Origin: JBBAGE01 sp041655055
GTDB taxonomy: Bacteria > Pseudomonadota > Alphaproteobacteria > Rhodobacterales > Rhodobacteraceae
Reading direction: 5' to 3'
NCBI GenBank assembly: GCA_041655055.1
Contig: JBBAGE010000020.1
Coordinates: 1-20,898, forward strand
DNA length: 20,898 nt
This document shows, piece by piece, positions 1 to 6,923 of the stretch (positions are counted from its first letter, which is position 1; the number at the start of each line of letters is the position of its first letter). Both the position numbers and the translations under genes were made by a program. The notes beneath the pieces were generated by a model that saw only the letters and a program-made list of their open reading frames with translations, made no database searches and was not told where the DNA came from.

Positions 1-1268
1 CCGGCCGCCAGCAGCGCCGCCTTCATCGCATCCACCTTTGCGAAATCCTTGCTCACCACCGCCGCTTCGCGCAACGCCGCCAGCCGCGCGGCAAAGGGCG
101 CGAGATCCGCCTCGGCCCAGCCGCCCATGCCATCCTCCAACAGCCCCAGCAGCGCCGCAGACCCTTTCAGCCCCGCCGCATCGCCCGCCGCCGCCAGCGC
201 ATGCAGCGCCGCCAGCGCGCCCGCGGTGTTCAGATCATCCCCCAGCGCCTCCAGCACCGCAGGCGCGGGTGCCGCAGGCTCCACATCCACCACCATCCCG
301 CGCCAGCGCCGCAGCACCGCCTCTGCCTCGCGCCGCTTGGCCTCCGTCCAGTCCATCGGCTTGCGGTAATGCGTCCCCAGCATCACGAAGCGGATCACTT
401 CGCCGGGCACCCCCTGGTCCAGCAGATCCCGCACTGTAAAGAAATTCCCCAAAGATTTCGACATTTTCTTGCCATCCACCAGCAGCATTTCATTATGCAA
501 CCAATAGCTGGCGAAGCCCCCCTCGGGATGGGCGCAGCAGCTTTGCGCGACCTCGTTTTCGTGATGCGGGAACAACAGATCCATGCCGCCGCCGTGGATG
601 TCAAAGGATGCGCCCAACAGCGCATGGCTCATCGCCGAACATTCTATATGCCAGCCGGGCCGGCCAAAGCCCCAGGGGCTGTCCCACCCCGGCTGCCCGT
701 CGGCTGATGGTTTCCACAGCACGAAATCCATCGGATCGCGCTTGAACGGCGCCACCTCGACCCGGGCGCCGGCGATCATATCATCGACCGAACGCCCCGA
801 AAGCGTGCCATATTGCGCATAGCTGCGCACATCGAACAGCACATGGCCCGCCGCGGCATAAGCATGGCCCCGGGTGATCAGCGTTTCGATCATCGCGATC
901 ATCTGGCCGATATAGGCGGTGGCGCGCGGCTCGTGGCTGGGGCGCAGCGCACCCAAAGCATCCATATCGGCGTGATACCAGGCAATCGTTTCATCGGTGA
1001 TCTCGCCAATGCTGCGGCCGGTTTCGGCGGCGCGCGCGTTGATCTTGTCATCCACATCGGTGAAATTGCGCACATAGGTCACATGATCCGCGCCATAGAC
1101 ATCGCGCAACAGCCGGTAGAGCACGTCAAACACCACCACAGGCCGCGCATTGCCCAGATGCGCGCGGTCATAGACGGTCGGCCCGCAGACATACATCCGC
1201 ACATTGCCCGCATCGATCGGCTCAAAGGCCTGCTTGCGGCGGATGCGGCTGTTGTGAAGGGTGATCAT
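1..1268 (-). CDS. cysS: cysteinyl-tRNA synthetase, C-terminal end outside window
   Basis: Class I aminoacyl-tRNA synthetase that charges tRNA-Cys in the cytoplasm. The minus-strand frame stays open from the ATG at 1268 to the window edge (422 codons visible; the family is usually about 460). Near the N-terminus it reads MYVCGPTVYDRAHLGNARP, which holds the first zinc cysteine and the HIGH-type motif (here HLGN). It continues with WHIECSAM and FPHHENE, the other zinc ligands, and GKKMSKSLGN, the KMSKS loop, at about 455-475. The start is supported by AAGGAG nine bases upstream. It is divergent from mazG across a 124-base spacer. The visible end, in the C-terminal helical tRNA-binding part, is not degenerate, so the truncation is a window effect. 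Identification is secure. Confidence 0.97.
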   Translation of the reverse strand, partial: MITLHNSRIRRKQAFEPIDAGNVRMYVCGPTVYDRAHLGNARPVVVFDVLYRLLRDVYGADHVTYVRNFTDVDDKINARAAETGRSIGEITDETIAWYHADMDALGALRPSHEPRATAYIGQMIAMIETLITRGHAYAAAGHVLFDVRSYAQYGTLSGRSVDDMIAGARVEVAPFKRDPMDFVLWKPSADGQPGWDSPWGFGRPGWHIECSAMSHALLGASFDIHGGGMDLLFPHHENEVAQSCCAHPEGGFASYWLHNEMLLVDGKKMSKSLGNFFTVRDLLDQGVPGEVIRFVMLGTHYRKPMDWTEAKRREAEAVLRRWRGMVVDVEPAAPAPAVLEALGDDLNTAGALAALHALAAAGDAAGLKGSAALLGLLEDGMGGWAEADLAPFAARLAALREAAVVSKDFAKVDAMKAALLAA

Positions 1269-1392
1269 GGGTGCGGGCTCCTTGGGGTGGTCAGGCTTTA
1301 GCAATTTCGCGGCACAAGGAAAAGGGCAAGGGCATTTCGCCCCCCGCGCCCCCGCGCTAAGATGCGCCGACCGCATTCAGCCAAAGGCCACC

Positions 1393-2208
1393 ATGACCCA
1401 TCTGCCCCCCGAACCCGCCCCGCTGCCCCGCCTGATCGAGATCATGCGCCGCCTGCGCGATCCCGATTCCGGCTGTCCCTGGGATATCGCCCAGAATTTC
1501 GCCTCGATCGCGCCCTATACGATCGAAGAAGCCTATGAGGTCGCCGATGCGATCGCCCGCAATGATATGGCCGATTTGCAGGCCGAACTGGGGGATTTGC
1601 TGTTGCAAGTGGTGTTTCATGCGCAAATGGCCGAGGAAGCCGGGCTGTTCAGCTTTGCCGATGTGGCGCAGGGCATCGGCGACAAGATGATCGCCCGCCA
1701 TCCCCATGTCTTTGCCGCAGGTAGCCCCCGCACCGCCGAGGATATGCCGCATGCCTGGGAGGAACAGAAATCCGCCGAGCGCGCCCGGCGCGGCGAAACC
1801 CGCACATTGGATGGCGTCGCGCTGGCCCTGCCCGGCCTGCTGCGCGCGCTGAAACTGCAAAAGCGGCTGGCCCGGGTCGGATTCGATTGGGACAATATCG
1901 ATGACGTGCTGGCCAAGATCACCGAAGAAGCCACCGAGCTGGCCGAGGCCAGATCCGCCCGCGATGCCGATGCGCTTGAGGATGAGATGGGCGATCTGCT
2001 GTTTGCCATGGTCAACCTTGCCCGCCATCTGGGCATCGATCCCGAAGCCGCGATCCGGCGCACCAATGCCAAGGTAACGCGCCGCTTTGCGGGTATCGAA
2101 GATCTGCTGGCCGCGCGTGGACAGACACCGGGCGATGCAAGCCTTGCGCAAATGGATGCACTTTGGAATGCAGTCAAACAGACTGAAAAGGACCAAAAAG
2201 ATATCTGA
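1393..2208 (+). CDS. mazG: nucleoside triphosphate pyrophosphohydrolase MazG
   Basis: Hydrolyses NTPs and dNTPs to the monophosphates and pyrophosphate, as a house-cleaning enzyme. The protein is 271 residues and has the two-domain layout of E. coli-type MazG. The first domain carries GCPWDIAQ (residues 27-34), EEAYEV (45-50) and ELGDLLLQVVFHA (65-77). The second carries EEATELAEA and EDEMGDLLFAMVNLARHLG. The paired EExxE and ExxD motifs bind magnesium in this family. I chose the ATG at 1393 because an AAAGG precedes it by five bases and the residues before it (from 1261) do not resemble the family. It is transcribed away from cysS. The last codons overlap a possible operator for the next gene. 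Confidence 0.95.
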   Translation: MTHLPPEPAPLPRLIEIMRRLRDPDSGCPWDIAQNFASIAPYTIEEAYEVADAIARNDMADLQAELGDLLLQVVFHAQMAEEAGLFSFADVAQGIGDKMIARHPHVFAAGSPRTAEDMPHAWEEQKSAERARRGETRTLDGVALALPGLLRALKLQKRLARVGFDWDNIDDVLAKITEEATELAEARSARDADALEDEMGDLLFAMVNLARHLGIDPEAAIRRTNAKVTRRFAGIEDLLAARGQTPGDASLAQMDALWNAVKQTEKDQKDI

Positions 2209-2220
2209 CTGTTTCATTCA
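2206..2220. promoter_or_regulatory. TGA-N9-TCA palindrome, candidate iron-responsive operator
   Basis: The sequence reads TGA, nine bases, TCA, flanked by C and G so that the arms are CTGA/TCAG. It begins on the mazG stop codon and lies just upstream of a good promoter for an iron-type substrate-binding protein. TGA-N9-TCA is the form of the iron-responsive operator described for RirA in rhizobia, and a related iron box exists in Rhodobacterales. The motif is short and could arise by chance, so this is inference. Confidence 0.35.
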
Positions 2221-2224
2221 GGTA

Positions 2225-2253
2225 TTGACCGGGCAAAATCGCCCGCCTATCAA
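2225..2253 (+). promoter_or_regulatory. sigma-70-type promoter for the substrate-binding protein gene
   Basis: A -35 of TTGACC (2225-2230) is followed after exactly 17 bases by TATCAA (2248-2253). Transcription would start near 2260 and give a short leader with a good ribosome site (GGAGG) before the ATG at 2278. The spacer contains a small CGGGC/GCCCG inverted repeat. Confidence 0.55.
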
Positions 2254-2277
2254 TAAGCAACTGACACGGAGGTTCCG

Positions 2278-3288
2278 ATGACCGCGCGCCACAAATTTCT
2301 TGCCTCTGCCGCCGCCATTCTGGTTGCAGCGCCCGCGCTTGCCGCCGAGGTGAATGTCTATTCCTATCGCCAGCCCGAATTGATCGCGCCGCTGACCGAT
2401 GCTTTTACCAGCGAGACCGGTATCGCAGTCAACGTGGCCTTTCTCGATACCGGGATGGTCGAGCGCCTGCTGGCCGAAGGGGCGCGCAGCCCCGCCGATG
2501 TGATCCTGACCGTCGATATTTCGCGCATCGCCGAGGCGGTCGAGGCCGGTGTTACCCAGCCCGTTTCATCCGAGGTGATGGAAGCCAATATCCCCGCCGA
2601 TTTTCGCGATCCCGATGGCCATTGGTGGGGGCTGACCACCCGTGCGCGTATCGTCTATGCATCAAAGGAACGCGTGGCCGAAGGCGAAGTGACAACCTAT
2701 GAGGATCTGGCCGATCCCAAATGGGCCGGGCGCATCTGTTCGCGTTCGGGCACGGCGGCCTATTCGGTGGGGCTGACATCGGCCGTGCTGCACCATCACG
2801 GCGAAGACGGCGCGAAAGCCTGGCTCGAAGGGCTCAAGGCCAATCTGGCGCGCAAACCCCAAGGCAATGACCGCGCACAGGTGCGCGCCATCTGGGCGGG
2901 CGAATGCGATATCGCGCTGGGCAATACCTATTACATGGGCCAGATGCTGCGCGATCCCGAACAGGCCGAATGGGCCAATGCCGCGCGCATCGTATTCCCC
3001 ACCTTTGAGGGGGGCGGCACGCATGTGAACATCTCTGGCGTCGCCATGACCAAAGCGGCCAGCAACCGCGACGAGGCGCTGCAATTCATGGAATTCCTGA
3101 CCTCGCCCCGCGCGCAGGAAATCTATGCCGAGGCCAATTTCGAATATCCGATCGCGCCCGATACGACGCCTTCGGACATCGTGCAAAGCTGGGGCACGTT
3201 TACCCCGGATGCGGTCAATCTGATGGATCTGGCGCGGCTGCGCGCCGATGCGTTGCGCCTGACCGAGATTGTGGATTTCGACGGCTGA
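2278..3288 (+). CDS. Fe(3+)-type ABC transporter periplasmic substrate-binding protein
   Basis: Binds ferric iron in the periplasm and delivers it to an FbpBC/FutBC-type importer. The 336-residue product starts with a Sec signal peptide (hydrophobic AAAILVAAPALA, cleavage near residue 22-23). The mature part begins EVNVYSYRQPELIAPL, typical of the FbpA/FutA family. It also contains DTGMVERLLAEGARSPADV and a tyrosine pair in NTYYMGQM (Y218, Y219), which are iron ligands in this family. GGTHVNISG also matches. GGAGG lies seven bases before the ATG. No permease or ATPase gene is adjacent; mazG is upstream and a structured spacer then selO are downstream. Iron is the most likely ligand, but other metals or anions cannot be excluded. 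A possible iron operator and a promoter lie upstream. Confidence 0.9.
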   Translation: MTARHKFLASAAAILVAAPALAAEVNVYSYRQPELIAPLTDAFTSETGIAVNVAFLDTGMVERLLAEGARSPADVILTVDISRIAEAVEAGVTQPVSSEVMEANIPADFRDPDGHWWGLTTRARIVYASKERVAEGEVTTYEDLADPKWAGRICSRSGTAAYSVGLTSAVLHHHGEDGAKAWLEGLKANLARKPQGNDRAQVRAIWAGECDIALGNTYYMGQMLRDPEQAEWANAARIVFPTFEGGGTHVNISGVAMTKAASNRDEALQFMEFLTSPRAQEIYAEANFEYPIAPDTTPSDIVQSWGTFTPDAVNLMDLARLRADALRLTEIVDFDG

Positions 3289-3307
3289 TCCGCCTGCGGC
3301 GTTTGTG

Positions 3308-3349
3308 CCGCGCGGCACCGTGTCACGCTGACAACACGGGGCCGCGCGG
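3308..3349 (+). other. long hairpin in the 3' UTR of the substrate-binding protein gene
   Basis: The arms 3308-3323 and 3334-3349 form a 16-base-pair inverted repeat with a single mismatch and a 10-base loop. No T-run follows, so it is not a standard intrinsic terminator. It starts 20 bases after the stop codon of the substrate-binding protein gene. It could stabilise the 3' end of that mRNA or be the first stem of the RNA described next. Confidence 0.6.
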
Positions 3350-3370
3350 ATTATGGATCAGCCATTCTAC

Positions 3371-3465
3371 TGGACAAGGCCTCCCATCCATTGTCCACGA
3401 GGGCGTGCCAAGCCCTCCTCCCGAAGGGCCTGCATGGATTGTTTCCCATGCAGGCCTTTTTCTTT
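3371..3465 (+). ncRNA. candidate CcsR/Cuckoo (alpha-r14)-type small RNA
   Basis: Stem TGGACAA/TTGTCCA (3371-3377, 3391-3397) displays CCTCCC (3380-3385) in a 13-base loop. A second stem GAGGGC/GCCCTC (3399-3404, 3412-3417) runs into CCTCCTCCC (3414-3422), and an intrinsic terminator follows at once. CCUCCUCCC is the signature of the alphaproteobacterial CcsR/Cuckoo RNA family, whose members carry anti-Shine-Dalgarno-like loops and end in a terminator. The 5' end is not defined: I see no clear promoter, so the RNA may be processed from the 3' UTR of the gene upstream. Known Rhodobacter CcsR RNAs follow a DUF1127 gene, which is absent here. Confidence 0.55.
3427..3461 (+). terminator. intrinsic terminator
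   Basis: A perfect 11-base-pair stem (3427-3437 with 3446-3456, GGCCTGCATGG/CCATGCAGGCC) with an 8-base loop is followed directly by TTTTTCTTT. It is one of the two strongest terminators in the window. It closes the substrate-binding protein transcript and the candidate small RNA, 50 bases before selO. Confidence 0.88.
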
Positions 3466-3510
3466 GGCCCGGGGCTGGAGCAATACCACCGCGCAGGCTA
3501 GTTTAGCGCC

Positions 3511-4938
3511 ATGACCCTGCATATCCCCTTTGACAACAGCTATGCCCGCCTGCCCGCGCGCCTTTTTGCGCCGCAGCCGCCGACGCCCGTGGCAGATCCG
3601 ACGCTGATGGTGCTTAATGCGCCGCTGGCGCGGGAATTGGGCCTTGATCCGGGCGCGCTGGCATCGGAACCGGGGATCGCGGCATTGGCCGGCAATACCA
3701 TCCCCCAAGGCGCCACGCCGATTGCCCAGGCCTATGCCGGGCACCAGTTTGGCCAATGGGTGCCGCAGCTTGGCGACGGGCGCGCGGTTTTGCTGGGCGA
3801 GGTTGTGGATACCCGTGGTCAGCGGCGCGATATCCAGCTCAAGGGGGCGGGGCGCACGCCGTTCAGCCGCGGCGGCGATGGCCGCGCCTGGCTTGGCCCG
3901 GTGATGCGCGAATATCTGGTAAGCGAGGCGATGCACCGGCTGGGCGTGCCCACGACGCAGGCGCTTGCGGTGGTGCGCAGCGGTGAAATGGTGCGCCGCG
4001 AGGCCATGCTGCCCGGTGCGGTGCTGGTGCGCGTGGCCGCAAGCCATATCCGGGTCGGCACCTTTCAATATTTCGCCGCGCGCGACGATGTGGCCGCGCT
4101 AGAGGCGCTTGTTGCCCATGTCATTGCCCGCCATTACCCGGCGGCCAAAACCCCGCATGATCTGCTGCAAGCCGTGGTCGATGCCCAGGCCGCGCTGATT
4201 GCGCGCTGGATGGCGCTGGGGTTCATCCATGGCGTGATGAATACGGACAACATGACCATCAGCGGCGAAACGATCGATTACGGCCCCTGCGCCTTTCTCG
4301 ACAGCTATCACCCCGATACGGTGTTCAGCTCGATCGATCGAGGCGGGCGCTATGCCTATGCCAATCAGCCCCGGATCGCCGCATGGAATCTGACCCAATT
4401 CGCGGCCTGCCTGCTGCCGCTGATGGGCCCGCGCGAAGCGGCGATTGCCGATGCACGCGCGATCATCAGCGGATTTGAAAGCATCTATCAGCGCCACTGG
4501 GCTCAGCTTTTTCGCGCAAAAATCGGGCTGGTCGGCGATGAGCCGGGCGATATCGACCTGATCCACGACCTGCTTGACCGCATGGCCGCCAATGGCGCCG
4601 ATTTCACCAACACATTCCGCGCCCTGTCCGAAGGCGGTGCGCGCGATCAATTCATCGACCCCACGCAGTTTGATCTGTGGGAGAGCAAATGGCGCCCGCG
4701 TCTGGCGCGCGAAGGGGGCGATAGCATCGCGCTGATGCGGGCCGCGAATCCCGCGATCATTCCCCGCAACCACCGGATTGAACAGGCAATCGCGGCCGCC
4801 GTGGCCGGCGATGATGCCCCCTTTCACCGGCTGGCGGCGGCGCTGGATAGCCCGTTTGATCTTGCGCCCGAAAATGCCGATCTGGCCCGCCCGCCGGCGC
4901 AGGGCGAACAGGTGCTGCAAACCTTTTGCGGCACCTGA
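3511..4938 (+). CDS. selO: protein adenylyltransferase SelO (YdiU/UPF0061)
   Basis: Pseudokinase-fold enzyme that transfers AMP from ATP to Ser, Thr or Tyr of target proteins and is linked to redox stress control. The 475-residue length is normal. Diagnostic parts are the N-terminal FDNSYARLP, GDGRA (88-92), QLKGAGRTPFSRGGDGRAWLG (109-129, with K111), and the active-site stretch GFIHGVMNTDNM followed by DYGPCAFLD (256-264). D246 and D256 have the ten-residue spacing of the catalytic and metal-binding aspartates of the family. The C-terminus ends FCGT with cysteine where eukaryotic SelO has selenocysteine. No clear ribosome site is present; a TAGTTT 7 bases before the ATG could be a -10 for a leaderless mRNA. 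It converges on the next gene with only four bases between stop codons. Confidence 0.96.
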   Translation: MTLHIPFDNSYARLPARLFAPQPPTPVADPTLMVLNAPLARELGLDPGALASEPGIAALAGNTIPQGATPIAQAYAGHQFGQWVPQLGDGRAVLLGEVVDTRGQRRDIQLKGAGRTPFSRGGDGRAWLGPVMREYLVSEAMHRLGVPTTQALAVVRSGEMVRREAMLPGAVLVRVAASHIRVGTFQYFAARDDVAALEALVAHVIARHYPAAKTPHDLLQAVVDAQAALIARWMALGFIHGVMNTDNMTISGETIDYGPCAFLDSYHPDTVFSSIDRGGRYAYANQPRIAAWNLTQFAACLLPLMGPREAAIADARAIISGFESIYQRHWAQLFRAKIGLVGDEPGDIDLIHDLLDRMAANGADFTNTFRALSEGGARDQFIDPTQFDLWESKWRPRLAREGGDSIALMRAANPAIIPRNHRIEQAIAAAVAGDDAPFHRLAAALDSPFDLAPENADLARPPAQGEQVLQTFCGT

Positions 4939-4942
4939 GGGA

Positions 4943-5584
4943 TCAATCCTCGTCGCGGAAGCGGATAAAAAACCGCCGGTTGCGCTGCTGAAATTCATGC
5001 AACATCCGCGAGAAATAGCCCCCTTCGTGGCGGCGCAGATAAAGCACCCCCGCGCCCGCCCCGATCAGCCCGCCAATCGCATCGACGATCAGATCCCACA
5101 TCGTGTCATGCAGGCCCGATTTTTGCATGTTCATGCCAAAGGCCTGATCCATCGCATATTCAAAGATTTCCCACAAAGCGCCGATGGTCATGGCAAAGCA
5201 AAAGCCGAAAAAGCCCACGGCGCGCGGCGGCGCGGCATAGCGGTCGCCCTGGAACATCATGAACACCAGCAAGAATCCGATCAGCCCGAACCCGATGGCC
5301 GATCCGCCATGCAACACCACATCCCACCACCAATAGCGGTTGTAGAAATCCAGCACCTCGCCCAGAAACAGGGTGGCGAAAATGAACATGATGACCGCCG
5401 CCATGAAACTGCGCGGCACATGCACATCATACCATTTCGCAAAATAGAGCGGCAGCAGCGTGGTCAGAAACGTCAGCAAAGCCACGAATGCCGAAAGCCA
5501 TTCCTGCGTCCATAACCCCCAGACAAGCGCGATTGCCAGAAATCCCCAGATGATCAGGGTCGTGAGCGTGATGGACTGTCGCAT
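4943..5584 (-). CDS. DUF2238/YjdF-like inner-membrane protein
   Basis: A 213-residue polytopic protein with about six hydrophobic helices (roughly residues 5-25, 29-48, 58-75, 88-110, 122-142, 165-185) and a basic C-terminal tail ending FFIRFRDED. Conserved-looking polar motifs at membrane borders are DFYNRYWWWDVVLHGGSA and GALWEIFEYAMDQ, then DTMWDLIVDAIGG. This pattern of W-D-x-x-H and W-E-x-x-E in membrane helices resembles the DUF2238/YjdF family, whose function is unknown to me. I chose the ATG at 5584 over a TTG one codon earlier because AAAGGA lies five bases before it. It is divergent from the next gene, with a near-perfect palindrome between them. Confidence 0.82.
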   Translation of the reverse strand: MRQSITLTTLIIWGFLAIALVWGLWTQEWLSAFVALLTFLTTLLPLYFAKWYDVHVPRSFMAAVIMFIFATLFLGEVLDFYNRYWWWDVVLHGGSAIGFGLIGFLLVFMMFQGDRYAAPPRAVGFFGFCFAMTIGALWEIFEYAMDQAFGMNMQKSGLHDTMWDLIVDAIGGLIGAGAGVLYLRRHEGGYFSRMLHEFQQRNRRFFIRFRDED

Positions 5585-5601
5585 CAATTTCCTTTCGTTA
5601 G

Positions 5602-5621
5602 CTTCCAGCCGGGGCTGGAAG
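5602..5621. promoter_or_regulatory. 20-bp palindrome between divergent genes, candidate operator
   Basis: Arms CTTCCAGCC and GGCTGGAAG are perfectly complementary and separated by GG. The site lies in the 65-base spacer between two divergent genes, 18 bases from the minus-strand start and 28 bases from the plus-strand start. It overlaps the likely -35 region of the plus gene. No T-run follows on either strand, so an operator is more likely than a terminator. The cognate regulator is unknown. Confidence 0.5.
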
Positions 5622-5643
5622 TCGTCCGTTCATTCCCTATATA
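5614..5643 (+). promoter_or_regulatory. promoter for the EEP-family gene, likely leaderless mRNA
   Basis: TATATA at 5638-5643 ends six bases before the ATG at 5650, so a normal start site would fall on the start codon. GCTGGA at 5614-5619 sits 18 bases upstream in the -35 position but is a poor match to TTGACA. No Shine-Dalgarno sequence precedes the ATG, in agreement with a leaderless transcript. Confidence 0.4.
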
Positions 5644-5649
5644 GCGGCA

Positions 5650-6366
5650 ATGATTATACAGGCCAGAACCCGCGTCGCCAGCTATAACCTCAGAAAATGT
5701 CGTGGAACCGATGGGTTGCGCGCGCCCGGTCGCATCATCGATGTCGTGAACGGGATCGGCGCCGATGTCATCGCCCTGCAAGAGGCCGATATGCGCCTTG
5801 GCCCGCGCCCGGCCGCCCTGCCCGCCCCCATGATCGACGCTTATAGCGATTATACCGCCGTTCAGATCGCCACCAGCCCCGTCAGCCTCGGCTGGCATGG
5901 CAATGCCGTGCTGGTGCGCAAGGGCGTGATGGTCGAGGGCACCCACCGCATCGACCTGCCGGGGTTGGAACCGCGCGGCGCCGTGGCCGTCGATCTGGCG
6001 GGTATCCGGCTGGTGGGGGTGCATCTGGGGCTGCTGCGCAATTCGCGCCAGTTGCAGCTTGCACGGATCCGCAGCTTTCTGGCGGGGCTTGATGACCGGC
6101 CCACGGTGATCCTGGGCGATTTCAACGAATGGTCGCGCAATCGCGGGCTGGAAGCGCTGGAACAGGGGTTCACCACCTATGCGCCGGGGCGCAGTTTCCA
6201 CGCCAGCCGCCCGGTTGCCGCGCTTGACCGGGTGGCCTTGGGCGACGGGTTCCAGCTTTATGATGCCGGTGTGATCGAAACCCCGCTTGCGCGGCGCGCC
6301 TCGGACCATCTGCCGATCTGGGCCGATCTGACCCATCGGCCCATGGCCCGGCAGGTGGCGGCCTAG
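5650..6366 (+). CDS. endonuclease/exonuclease/phosphatase-fold protein
   Basis: A 238-residue metal-dependent hydrolase of the DNase I-like superfamily, acting on a phosphodiester or phosphomonoester. The catalytic set is complete: SYNLRK (N13), ALQEAD (E45, metal ligand), VGVHLGL, GDFNEW (D157, N159) and SDHLPIWADL (D219, H220). No signal peptide is visible, so it is probably cytoplasmic. Short family members like this cannot be assigned to DNA, RNA, lipid or inositol-phosphate substrates by sequence alone. It is divergent from the membrane protein gene and followed after 65 bases by fur in the same direction, so the two may share a transcript. Confidence 0.88.
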   Translation: MIIQARTRVASYNLRKCRGTDGLRAPGRIIDVVNGIGADVIALQEADMRLGPRPAALPAPMIDAYSDYTAVQIATSPVSLGWHGNAVLVRKGVMVEGTHRIDLPGLEPRGAVAVDLAGIRLVGVHLGLLRNSRQLQLARIRSFLAGLDDRPTVILGDFNEWSRNRGLEALEQGFTTYAPGRSFHASRPVAALDRVALGDGFQLYDAGVIETPLARRASDHLPIWADLTHRPMARQVAA

Positions 6367-6431
6367 GGCTTCTAACCCGGCACGCACTGGGCTAGAACCG
6401 GGTCAAAGACCGACGACCGAGTGAGCCTGCC

Positions 6432-6854
6432 ATGATCGATCCCGCCAAATCCCTGATCGCCCGGTGCGAAGACCATGGCCTGCGCCTGACAGAACAGCGC
6501 CGCGTGATTGCCCGCGTGCTGGATGAGGCCACCGACCATCCCGATGTCGAAGAACTCCACGCCCGTGTGCTGGCGCTCGATCCGCGGATTTCGCTGGCCA
6601 CCGTCTATCGCACCGTCAAATTGTTCGAAGAAACCGGTATCCTTGAAAAGCACGAATTCGGCGACGGGCGCGCGCGCTATGAAACGGCGGACCGCGAACA
6701 TCATGATCACCTGATCGACATGCACAGCGGCGCGGTGATCGAATTCGTCGATCCCGAAATCGAGGCCTTGCAGGAAAAGATCGCCGAAAAGCTTGGCTAC
6801 CGGCTGATGGGGCACCGGCTGGAACTTTACGGCGTGCCGATCCGCAAGGATTGA
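6432..6854 (+). CDS. fur: Fur family metalloregulator (Fur/Mur type)
   Basis: Cytoplasmic DNA-binding repressor responding to Fe(2+) or Mn(2+). The 140 residues contain the winged helix (LRLTEQRRVIARVL, then DPRISLATVYRTVKLFEETGIL at about 50-71) and the metal-binding dimerisation part EHHDHLIDMHSGAVIEF (89-105). The end, GHRLELYGVPIRKD, is typical of alphaproteobacterial Fur/Mur. The CxxC structural zinc pairs of E. coli Fur are missing, as is usual for the alphaproteobacterial proteins, many of which sense manganese. It lacks the histidine run of Irr. The ribosome site is weak (GAGTGAG). It sits between the EEP gene and eno. A substrate-binding protein gene of iron type lies 3.1 kb upstream, but direct regulation of it is not shown. 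Confidence 0.92.
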   Translation: MIDPAKSLIARCEDHGLRLTEQRRVIARVLDEATDHPDVEELHARVLALDPRISLATVYRTVKLFEETGILEKHEFGDGRARYETADREHHDHLIDMHSGAVIEFVDPEIEALQEKIAEKLGYRLMGHRLELYGVPIRKD

Positions 6855-6861
6855 CACGCGC

Positions 6862-6889
6862 TTGATGCGCGCCGCCTGCCTGCTATAGA
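6862..6889 (+). promoter_or_regulatory. sigma-70-type promoter for eno
   Basis: TTGATG (6862-6867), a 16-base spacer and TATAGA (6884-6889) in the 69-base gap after fur. Transcription would start near 6896, giving a leader of about 28 bases with AAGGA before the eno ATG. It would allow eno to be expressed apart from fur. Confidence 0.6.
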
Positions 6890-6923
6890 GATGGCGAACC
6901 TGTCACACCTAAGGACCATGCGC

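Noticed and set aside
1357..2217. 286-codon minus-strand frame opposite mazG
   Set aside because: mazG has both MazG domains on the plus strand; the antisense product has no recognisable motif.
6370..6403. RNA pseudoknot or riboswitch before fur
   Set aside because: TTCTA/TAGAA and ACCCGG/CCGGGT cross, but the connecting loops have zero length, which is not feasible for a normal pseudoknot; no known riboswitch pattern is seen.
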